A stretch of 5,558 nucleotides of DNA from positions 1 through 5,558 of the forward strand of contig CATJRT010000072.1 of the NCBI GenBank assembly GCA_949742895.1. Direction: 5' to 3'. This DNA is from an uncultured Eubacteriales bacterium (GTDB lineage: Bacteria; Bacillota_A; Clostridia; Oscillospirales; Oscillospiraceae). This document shows, in pieces, positions 1 through 5,217 of the stretch; the stretch's first letter is position 1; every line of letters begins with the position of its first letter. The notes under the pieces were generated by a model, which was given only the letters and a program-made list of their open reading frames with translations, searched no databases and was not told the origin of the DNA. The position numbers were made by a program, and so were the translations under genes.

Positions 1-253
1 CCGGGTTGTCGGGCAGGAAGGCGGTGACCCGCTTGGCCCCCACCGGATCCCTTTTCACGTCGTGGCCGTCGATGGTGATGGTCCCCTGGGTGAAGTCCAT
101 CACCCCCGCCACCGCCCGCAGGGTGGTGGTCTTGCCCGCGCCGTTGTGGCCGATGAAGCCGTAGATCTCGCCGGGGCGCACATGGAGGGTCAGGTCGTCC
201 ACCGCCTTTTTCCCTCCGGGGTAGGTCTTGGAATAGTGTTCGATGCGAAGCAT
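1..253 (-). CDS. ABC transporter ATP-binding protein, N-terminal part (partial, runs off window start)
   Basis: This is the first 84 residues of a cytoplasmic ABC ATPase, which hydrolyses ATP to drive a membrane permease probably encoded just beyond the window. The protein begins MLRIEHYSKTYPGGKKAVDD and has a clear Walker A loop, GHNGAGKTT, at residues 35-43 with the catalytic lysine at 41. The Q-loop, signature and Walker B lie outside the window. The ATG at 253-251 is preceded by AAGGAG (267-262) at 8-base spacing, so the start is secure. By recall, the YGFIGHNGAGKTTTL stretch and the ending FLPDNP resemble the ABC-2 / 'putative ABC exporter' ATPases of Firmicutes; the substrate cannot be told. 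It lies 62 bases downstream of the YbjQ-like gene with no terminator hairpin between, so it is probably in the merR-ybjQ operon and under MerR control. ABC ATPase identity is sure; subfamily and substrate are not. Confidence 0.94.
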   Translation of the reverse strand, partial: MLRIEHYSKTYPGGKKAVDDLTLHVRPGEIYGFIGHNGAGKTTTLRAVAGVMDFTQGTITIDGHDVKRDPVGAKRVTAFLPDNP

Positions 254-315
254 AGTATCCTCTCCTTTACAGCATAAATAGGGCCTGATTTTGAAGGTTA
301 CAGCAGGTCAAAGGT

Positions 316-633
316 TCATTTATACCGCACAGCGGTGCCGTACACGGTGATCTCTGCCGCTCCCTGCATGATGGACGCGGAGGCGTAGCGGATGTTCAGC
401 ACCGCGTCCGCACCCAGCTTCTCCGCCTCGTCCACCATCCGCTTGGTGGCGAGCTGCCGGGCCTCGGTGAGCATGGCGGTATAGCTCTCGATCTCACCGC
501 CCACAAAGGTCTTCATCCCGGCCATGAAGTCCTTGCCGAAGCTCTTGCACTGCACCACCGATCCCTTCACCAGCCCCAGGGCTTCCAGCTCCCTGCTGGG
601 GCCGGGGATATAGTCAATATTGAGCAGCAGCAT
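316..633 (-). CDS. YbjQ family (UPF0145, 'putative heavy-metal-binding domain') protein
   Basis: This is a complete 105-residue soluble protein of the YbjQ/UPF0145 family, a small family known to form ring-shaped oligomers and of unsettled biochemical function. Family marks are an early IDYIPG, a central KTFVGGEIESYTAML segment, a helix rich in Ala/Glu/Arg (about residues 56-72), and the C-terminal GADAVLNIRYASAS...EITVYGTAV block (residues 74-102). The length is typical of the family. The frame is open back to a further ATG at 687, but those extra residues (MCWRRCTSAS...) are low-complexity translation of the merR gene in another frame. The ATG at 633-631 has a perfect AGGAGG (647-642) 8 bases away and is chosen. 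It overlaps the 3' end of merR by 20 bases, which implies translational coupling, and the ABC ATPase follows. A membrane or metal-stress role is inferred only from the company it keeps. Confidence 0.92.
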   Translation of the reverse strand: MLLLNIDYIPGPSRELEALGLVKGSVVQCKSFGKDFMAGMKTFVGGEIESYTAMLTEARQLATKRMVDEAEKLGADAVLNIRYASASIMQGAAEITVYGTAVRYK

Positions 634-1264
634 CCTCTTCCCCTCCTCTGATCTGCTTGATGCGCTGGTACAGCGCCGCCAGCACACCGATGATGACGAT
701 GACCGGAATAGCCGCCAGCGCGATGACGACGCCGATGGGCGGCGCGTCCTCCGGCGCGACGGTGAAGCCCCACACGAGCAGAGCGATGAACGCCGCCATC
801 ATGGCCAGCACCACCGCCGCCGCCCCCACGGGACTGATGTACCGGGTCAGTTTGTCCTGTTTGCCTACGTTCATAAACTTTGTCCCCTCCTGTTCCTGCC
901 GCTCCATGCTGGACAGCACCTCGTCGGCGTTCAAGGTTTCGAGCTGGCTGCGGCTGTCCCGGATCTGGGTGCACATACCCTGGGCCGCAGCCAGGTTGGC
1001 CTGCCTGCGCTCAAGCTGGATGAGGTGCCGTCCCATGGCGTCCTCCAGGGTGAGCGCCCCAGATTTCAGCCGCAGGATTTCCTCGATGGGCACGTCCAGC
1101 ATCCGCAGCAGCTTGACCTTCTTCAGCCACTCCACATCGGCCTCACTGTAGTCCCGGTAGCCGTTGTCGCTGTTGCGCCCAGGGGTGAGCAGTCCCTCCT
1201 TTTCATAGAATCGGATGTTCCCCTTGGTGACGCCCACAAGCTGCTCCACCTGATTGATCTTCAC
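614..1264 (-). CDS. MerR family transcriptional regulator with two C-terminal transmembrane helices
   Basis: This 216-residue regulator has three parts. Residues 1-70 form the MerR winged helix-turn-helix: KINQVEQLVGVTKGNIRFYE (helix-turn-helix), then EKEGLLTP, then NGYRDYSEADVEWL (wing and second helical pair), then LLRMLDVPIEEI. Residues about 75-130 are a charged, Gln/Arg/Glu-rich helix, the family's usual dimerisation coiled coil. Residues about 145-170 and 177-199 are two strongly hydrophobic segments separated by an acidic turn (APEDAPP), ending in a basic RIKQIR. In place of a ligand or metal domain the protein therefore seems to carry a membrane hairpin, and the tail lacks the cysteine pattern of metal-sensing MerR proteins. 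The start is GTG (1264-1262), with GGGAGGG (1278-1272) at 7-base spacing; the nearby ATG at 1269 is out of frame and stops after two codons. It sits directly behind a MerR-type promoter and heads an operon with the YbjQ and ABC genes. The inducer is unknown. Confidence 0.94.
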   Translation of the reverse strand: MKINQVEQLVGVTKGNIRFYEKEGLLTPGRNSDNGYRDYSEADVEWLKKVKLLRMLDVPIEEILRLKSGALTLEDAMGRHLIQLERRQANLAAAQGMCTQIRDSRSQLETLNADEVLSSMERQEQEGTKFMNVGKQDKLTRYISPVGAAAVVLAMMAAFIALLVWGFTVAPEDAPPIGVVIALAAIPVIVIIGVLAALYQRIKQIRGGEEDAAAQY

Positions 1265-1271
1265 GGCATTT

Positions 1272-1278
1272 CCCTCCC
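1272..1278 (-). promoter_or_regulatory. Ribosome binding site fixing the GTG start of merR
   Basis: GGGAGGG on the minus strand lies 7 bases before GTG 1264-1262. It decides for the GTG, because the only closer ATG (1269-1267) is in another frame and meets a stop codon at once. Confidence 0.75.
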
Positions 1279-1290
1279 TTGCCAGACTTT

Positions 1291-1321
1291 ATGATATACC
1301 CTCAAGCAGGTAGAAGGTCAA
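1291..1321 (-). promoter_or_regulatory. MerR-type promoter/operator of the merR-ybjQ-ABC operon
   Basis: On the minus strand a good -35, TTGACC (1321-1316), and a -10, TATCAT (1296-1291), are separated by exactly 19 bp. That over-long spacing is the hallmark of MerR-activated promoters, where the regulator untwists the DNA. Between and overlapping them lies an imperfect 21-bp dyad (1318-1298) running from ACCTTC to GAGGGT, with 7 of 10 base pairs symmetric about one central base. Its right half, CTTGAGG, looks like the half-site used by SoxR and drug-responsive MerR proteins. A -10 read as TATATC (1298-1293) would give an ordinary 17-bp spacer, so basal activity from a second register is possible. 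Transcription would start near 1284, about 20 bases before the GTG. Autoregulation is inferred from the position. Confidence 0.7.
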
Positions 1322-1341
1322 GAGTTTTTTCAAAATCTTAA

Positions 1342-1374
1342 TAAAATTCGGGGCGGCCTCTGGCCGCCCCGAAT
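1342..1374 (-). terminator. Intrinsic terminator of metY
   Basis: A perfect 13-bp GC-rich stem (arms 1362-1374 and 1346-1358, core GGGGCGGCC / GGCCGCCCC) closes on a 3-base loop. On the minus strand it runs into TTTTATT. It begins two bases after the metY stop codon (TAA, 1379-1377). The T-run is on the minus-strand side, so it terminates metY and separates it from the merR operon promoter just downstream. Confidence 0.93.
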
Positions 1375-1376
1375 CC

Positions 1377-2651
1377 TTATACCCGCTCCAATGCCTGATC
1401 CACGTCGGCAATGAGGTCGTCCAAATCCTCGATACCCACAGAGAAACGCACCAGATCCGGGGAAACCCCTGCGGCAACCAGCTCTTCGTCGTTCATCTGC
1501 CGGTGGGTGGCGGAGGCAGGATGGAGCACACAGGTCTTGGCGTCCGCCACATGGGTGGCAATGGAGGCCAGCTTCAGCCCTGCCATGAACCGCTCGGCGG
1601 CAGCGCGGCCCCCCCTCACTCCGAAGGAGATCACCCCGCAGGCACCGCAGGGCAGGTACTTCTGTGCCAGATTGTAGTATTTGTCTCCAGGTAGGCCCGC
1701 ATACCGCACCCACGCCACCTTTTCGTGCTTTTGCATGTGCTCTGCCAATCCCTTGGCGTTGGCGCAGTGCTTTGCCATGCGCAGGGGCAGGGTTTCCATA
1801 CCCAGGCCCAGCAGAAAAGCATTCATAGGGGCTGGAGACGCGCCGAAGTCCCGCATAAGCTGGGCCACCGCCTTGGTAATATAGGCACCCCCCTGGCCAA
1901 ACTTCCTGGTATAGGTGATACCGTGGTAGCTGTCGTCCGGAGTAGTGAGGCCAGGGTACTTGTCCGCGTGGGCCTCCCAGTCGAAATTCCCGGAGTCCAC
2001 GATGGCTCCGCCCACAGCGGCGGCGTGGCCATCCAGGTATTTGGTGGTCGAATGGGTCACGATATCCGCCCCCCACTCAAAGGGCCGGCACAGGGCTGGT
2101 GTGGCAAAGGTGTTGTCCACAATAAGGGGTACGCCGTGGGCGTGGGCGGCGCGGGCAAACCTCTCGATGTCCAGCACCGTCAGAGCCGGGTTGGCAATGG
2201 TCTCGCCGAACACAGCACGGGTGTTGGGCCGGAAAGCGGTGTTCAGCTCGTCCTCGGAGCAATCCGGGTCCACGAAGGTGAACTCGATGCCCATACGCTT
2301 CATGGTAACGGCGAACAGGTTATAGGTTCCGCCGTAGATGGTGGCGGAGGACACTACATGGTCCCCGGCGGAGGCAATGTTAAAGATGGCGAAAAAGGAC
2401 GCCGCCTGACCAGAGGAAAGCAGCATGGCTGCCGTGCCCCCCTCCAGGGCGCACAGCCGCGCAGCCACTGCGTCACTGGTTGGGTTTTGCAGGCGGGGAT
2501 AGAAATAGCCGGACGCCTCCAGGTCAAACAGCCTGCCCATATCCTCACTGCTCTCGTAGCGGAACGTGGTGGACTGGACAATGGGGATGTTGCGGGGCTC
2601 GCCGTTTCCGGGGCGATAGCCCGCATGGAGGCAGTTGGTGTCGAAATTCAT
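1377..2651 (-). CDS. metY: O-acetylhomoserine sulfhydrylase (O-acetylhomoserine aminocarboxypropyltransferase), PLP-dependent
   Basis: This is a cytoplasmic PLP enzyme of 424 residues that converts O-acetyl-L-homoserine and sulfide to L-homocysteine and acetate, the direct-sulfhydrylation route to methionine. It belongs to the Cys/Met-metabolism PLP family. Visible marks are the N-terminal FDTNCLHAGYRP and PIVQSTTFRY, the phosphate-binding SSGQAA (79-84), ETIANPALTVLDIE (150-163), the cofactor-ring aspartate in IVDNTFATP (D179), the Schiff-base lysine in HSTTKYLDGH (K204), HPASATHRQM (377-386) and the closing VRFSVGIEDLDDLIADVDQAL. The long insert DSYHGITYTRKFGQGGAYITK (about 240-260) and the length favour O-acetylhomoserine sulfhydrylase over cystathionine gamma-synthase or beta-lyase. 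The frame extends upstream to 2693, but the ATG at 2651 has AAGGAG (2666-2661) at 9 bases and gives the family's normal N-terminus. C335 and C338 form an unusual CGAC in the usual KYLP-x-G loop. It has its own terminator, and probably its own leader. Confidence 0.95.
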   Translation of the reverse strand: MNFDTNCLHAGYRPGNGEPRNIPIVQSTTFRYESSEDMGRLFDLEASGYFYPRLQNPTSDAVAARLCALEGGTAAMLLSSGQAASFFAIFNIASAGDHVVSSATIYGGTYNLFAVTMKRMGIEFTFVDPDCSEDELNTAFRPNTRAVFGETIANPALTVLDIERFARAAHAHGVPLIVDNTFATPALCRPFEWGADIVTHSTTKYLDGHAAAVGGAIVDSGNFDWEAHADKYPGLTTPDDSYHGITYTRKFGQGGAYITKAVAQLMRDFGASPAPMNAFLLGLGMETLPLRMAKHCANAKGLAEHMQKHEKVAWVRYAGLPGDKYYNLAQKYLPCGACGVISFGVRGGRAAAERFMAGLKLASIATHVADAKTCVLHPASATHRQMNDEELVAAGVSPDLVRFSVGIEDLDDLIADVDQALERV

Positions 2652-2660
2652 GGTTTGTTT

Positions 2661-2666
2661 CTCCTT
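2661..2666 (-). promoter_or_regulatory. Ribosome binding site fixing the metY start
   Basis: AAGGAG on the minus strand is 9 bases before ATG 2651-2649. It rules in that start over the in-frame upstream ATGs at 2693 and 2669, the latter overlapping the site itself. Confidence 0.8.
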
Positions 2667-2718
2667 CATCTTGAAATTGGTGATCGAAAGCATGGATCAA
2701 TTGAGGACAGAGCGCCGT

Positions 2719-2797
2719 CTATCCCCTTGCAGGGACAGTTCATCCCGAAGGGACAATAAGGATAGGGTCTGCGCATATGGAGGTATGAACTGTCCCC
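2719..2797 (-). repeat. Inverted repeat with nested small hairpins, upstream of metY (REP-like element or structured leader)
   Basis: Two 15-base arms (2782-2796 and 2732-2746) are complementary at 14 of 15 positions, with an uninterrupted 12-bp core GGGACAGTTCAT / ATGAACTGTCCC and 35 bases between them. Inside and beside this lie two short self-complementary units with the same outline, TGTCCCT-loop-GGGAT (2755-2742 and 2737-2721). A second pairing, CTATCCTT (2765-2758) with GGGGATAG (2726-2719; 6 Watson-Crick pairs plus 2 G-U), crosses the first helix. No T-run follows either end, so this is not a plain terminator. It may be a small REP/MITE-like repeat in the 182-base gap between the GerMN gene and metY, or a folded metY leader RNA. 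The complementarity is seen; the role is inference. Confidence 0.6.
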
Positions 2798-2833
2798 AAA
2801 GAGGAAGGCCCCTGCCGCTCCCTCAAAGGCAGG

Positions 2834-3718
2834 TTATTGCGCGGGCAGCGGGCCGGACAGCTCTACGCTTCCATAGCGCTCCAGCAGTTCCCCCTCCACC
2901 AGAAGCTGTACCTGCTCCACCGCATCCAAACTACACAGCGTCTCCACGACGGAGGAAATCAGCAGCTCCTGCCGCACCGGGTCATCCGGGAGTCCGCCCA
3001 ACAGCTCTCCGGACAGGTCGGCGGTGCATATACCGTCGTCCACCCGGGCGCTGAGAATTTTCAGCCCCTCCGGCAGCAGCGGGGAAAGCCCCGCTTCCTC
3101 CGGTCCGGCGATCAGCAGCTCCAGCACCGCCTGGGCGGGGGTCTCGTCCTCGGTGAGTCGAAGCACCCGCAGCTCATAGCCAAGCTCCTGCGTGCCATCC
3201 CGGAGAAAGTACAGAGCGGCGGGCACCTCCACCGGCTCCTCCTCTGCACCGGAGAAAATCACGTCCCCGGCGTACAGCACCCGCCGGTCCTGGAATGACT
3301 GCCCGCCGCCGTCCACGGAAATGCGCACCCCGTCCACCCCGTCAAGCTGGGTAAGGGTGAGCACAATGCTGTAATCGGCCAGGGTCAGGTCGATCCCCTC
3401 CAGCGCGGCGTAGGGCGCGGACAGCTCTACCTGGGCCACCCGGCCCTCCACCGACCAGTCCAGCAGCTCCACGCCACCGGGAATCAACCGGGTCAAGCCG
3501 CTCTCCTCTGTAGGACCGGAAAGCAGTGCATCCATCAGGGCTGGACCCGTCTCCTCCCCCTGATAGTTCAAATTGCTGTAGACAGACAGCAGCCTTTCCC
3601 TGTCCGGATCGGAGCCGAACCACAGTTTCAAGCCGCTGTCCTCCTCTGCCGCAGCGGTACAGGCAACCAACAGCACGGCACACGCTGCCGCCGCCAGCCA
3701 TATCCAGCTTTTTTTCAT
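2834..3718 (-). CDS. GerMN-domain lipoprotein (two GerMN-like repeats), probable partner of the histidine kinase
   Basis: This 294-residue protein is exported and lipid-anchored. It has MKKSWIW, a hydrophobic core and the lipobox LVAC with the modified cysteine at 20, so it should sit on the outer face of the membrane. Two copies of a GerMN-like fold follow: repeat 1 about residues 30-137 (SGPTEESGLTRLIPGGVELL, then GRVAQVELS) and repeat 2 about 166-276 (AGPEEAGLSPLLPEGLKIL, then GICTADLSGELL). Both show the GP...LIP/LLP-G-(v/k)-iL pattern. GerMN domains occur in the sporulation/germination protein GerM and in actinobacterial LpqB; they are thought to bind other proteins or the wall and have no known enzyme activity. 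Its ATG overlaps the kinase stop as ATGA, with GGAAGGGGG (3733-3725) as ribosome site, so the two are translationally coupled. That supports a shared signalling function. No clear terminator is visible after its TAA. Confidence 0.9.
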   Translation of the reverse strand: MKKSWIWLAAAACAVLLVACTAAAEEDSGLKLWFGSDPDRERLLSVYSNLNYQGEETGPALMDALLSGPTEESGLTRLIPGGVELLDWSVEGRVAQVELSAPYAALEGIDLTLADYSIVLTLTQLDGVDGVRISVDGGGQSFQDRRVLYAGDVIFSGAEEEPVEVPAALYFLRDGTQELGYELRVLRLTEDETPAQAVLELLIAGPEEAGLSPLLPEGLKILSARVDDGICTADLSGELLGGLPDDPVRQELLISSVVETLCSLDAVEQVQLLVEGELLERYGSVELSGPLPAQ

Positions 3719-5181
3719 GTGCCGCCCCCTTCCGTCAGCGCAGGGAACTCCACCTCGAACCGGGCGCCCTTCCCTCCGGGGCCATGGTTGACGGAAATAA
3801 TTCCGCCGTGGAGCCGCGCAGTATCCCTGGCGATGGACAGCCCCAGGCCGGTGCCGCCTGCCGCCCGGGACCGTGCCTTGTCCACCCGGTAGAACCGGTC
3901 GAATATCTTTGGCAAATCCTCGTCCGGGATACCTACCCCAGTATCGGTGACAGTAAGAGCCACCCGACCTCCCCAGCGCTCCACCGTCACGTCCACCCGG
4001 CCTCCGGGCTGGTTGTACTTGATGGCGTTCTCGATGAGGTTAAAGGCCACCTGATAGAGGTCGTCCTCCGTGGCCAGCAGGGCGCAGGCCGGCTCCATCT
4101 GGCAGCTCAGCTCCACCCCGGTGGCCTGGGCCAGAGGGCTCAGCATATGGGCCACCTTTTCCGCCACCTTCCCCAGCTCCACCGGCTCCCGCTGCCGCTC
4201 TGGTGCGCTATCCAGCCGGGTAAGGGCCAGCAGATGCTCGCTGATCCGGGTGAGCCGGTCGGCCTCCGAGCCAATGTCCGTCACAAACTCCCGCACGGTA
4301 GCCATGTCCACCGAATCGTTCTGCAAAATGGAGTCGGTGAGTAGCCGGATGGAGGCCAAGGGCGTTTTCAGCTCATGGGAGGCATCGGACACAAATCGCC
4401 GCCGCGCCCCCTCGGTAATCTGAAGCCGGTCAGTGAGCTGGTTGAACTCGTCGGCAAGCTGGGCCATCTCGTCCCGGCCCCGCAGCTCTGCCCGGTGGCT
4501 GTACTCACCCTCCCGCGCCCGGCGGATGGCCGCCAGCAGCCGGGCGGTGTTTCGGGTCAGCGCCTTGGACAGCACCAGCGCCAGCACCAGCGCCGCCAGA
4601 CAGATGACGATGGAGATATACCGCAGGTTGGACAGGATGGACAGCAGCACATCCGCCTGCTCGCTGTCGTATTCATAAAGGTAAACTGCACCCAGGGTAA
4701 TGCCGTGGTACATCACCGGCACCGCCGACCGGGAGCGGAACGCCCCCTCCCGGTACTCGCAGCGGGACACGTCCTGCCCCCGCAGGGCTGCCGCCACCTC
4801 CCCCATAAGGGCATAGTCTCCCAGGCAGTTGTCCAACGTGGAGCTATCATACAGGATCAGCCCCGCAGCGTCTGTAACCAGCACCCGGGTACCCTGGGCC
4901 TCCTCCAGCAGGGCCATGGTCTGCTCCACGCTCTCCTGGGTCAGCGTCTCGGACACCGCCAGGGCGGAGCCGATGACCAGGGCCTGCCGCTTCAGCGTCC
5001 TCTCCTTGGAGGTGAATACCATGTTCTCCGCCATAAGCAGCGGATAGGTATTCATGACGATCAGAATGGCCGCCACCAGCAGCAGGTAGGTAATGGCGTA
5101 TTTGATCTGGATGCTCCGCCAGAAGGGGACCTTTCCCGTTCCCGACGGCTTCTCCTTTTTCCGCCGAAGTTCTTTGCTCAC
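3715..5181 (-). CDS. Sensor histidine kinase (two-TM, HAMP, HisKA, HATPase_c)
   Basis: This membrane kinase autophosphorylates on histidine and passes the phosphate to the response regulator encoded just upstream. With the GTG start it has 488 residues: a basic cytoplasmic tail, TM1 about 28-48 (IKYAITYLLLVAAILIVM), an extracytoplasmic sensor of about 140 residues (containing RVLVTDAAGLILYDSS, PAS/Cache-like in look), TM2 about 189-208, HAMP about 203-255, H-box SDASHELKTPL with phospho-acceptor H269, N-box NLIENAIKY (381-389), G1 DTGVGIP, F-box FDRFYR and G2 GGTGLGLS (442-449). All catalytic boxes are intact. The frame is open to an ATG at 5208, which would add nine residues, but that ATG has no good ribosome site, whereas GTG 5181-5179 has GGGAGG at 9 bases. 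The gene overlaps the GerMN lipoprotein gene by 4 bases. The organisation resembles PhoR/WalK/MtrB-type kinases; the signal is unknown. Confidence 0.95.
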   Translation of the reverse strand: MSKELRRKKEKPSGTGKVPFWRSIQIKYAITYLLLVAAILIVMNTYPLLMAENMVFTSKERTLKRQALVIGSALAVSETLTQESVEQTMALLEEAQGTRVLVTDAAGLILYDSSTLDNCLGDYALMGEVAAALRGQDVSRCEYREGAFRSRSAVPVMYHGITLGAVYLYEYDSEQADVLLSILSNLRYISIVICLAALVLALVLSKALTRNTARLLAAIRRAREGEYSHRAELRGRDEMAQLADEFNQLTDRLQITEGARRRFVSDASHELKTPLASIRLLTDSILQNDSVDMATVREFVTDIGSEADRLTRISEHLLALTRLDSAPERQREPVELGKVAEKVAHMLSPLAQATGVELSCQMEPACALLATEDDLYQVAFNLIENAIKYNQPGGRVDVTVERWGGRVALTVTDTGVGIPDEDLPKIFDRFYRVDKARSRAAGGTGLGLSIARDTARLHGGIISVNHGPGGKGARFEVEFPALTEGGGT

Positions 5182-5190
5182 GCCCTGCCC

Positions 5191-5196
5191 CCTCCC
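5191..5196 (-). promoter_or_regulatory. Ribosome binding site favouring the GTG start of the histidine kinase
   Basis: GGGAGG on the minus strand is 9 bases before GTG 5181-5179. The upstream in-frame ATG (5208-5206) is preceded only by GAGCAGCGTGG, which pairs poorly with 16S rRNA. Confidence 0.6.
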
Positions 5197-5217
5197 TTTC
5201 CTGTGCATCCACGCTGC

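Noticed and set aside
254..315. Separate promoter for the ABC ATPase gene between ybjQ and the ATPase start
   Set aside because: A TTGACC (308-303 region) is present, but the nearest -10-like TATTTA is about 25 bases away, and the TTTGA/TCAAA inverted pair there is only 5 bp. This is insufficient for a promoter or operator call.
634..687. Extended start for the YbjQ-family gene at 687
   Set aside because: The extra 18 residues lie wholly within merR in another frame and match no family N-terminus. The ATG at 633 has a perfect AGGAGG at the right distance.
1725..2759. Long open frame on the plus strand (about 344 codons) opposite metY
   Set aside because: It lies antisense to a well-conserved enzyme, its translation shows no family motif, and it has no ribosome site of note.
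2652..2833. SAM-I (S-box), SAM-II or T-box riboswitch upstream of metY
   Set aside because: I looked for the S-box core (GAGGGA...GGCCC...GCAACC) and the T-box AGGGTGGNACCGCG and found neither. A structured element is present, but it does not match a known class that I can recognise.
2798..2833. Intrinsic terminator after the GerMN lipoprotein gene
   Set aside because: CCTGCC...GGCAGG can form a 6-bp stem with an 11-base loop, but no T-run follows it. It is too weak to call.
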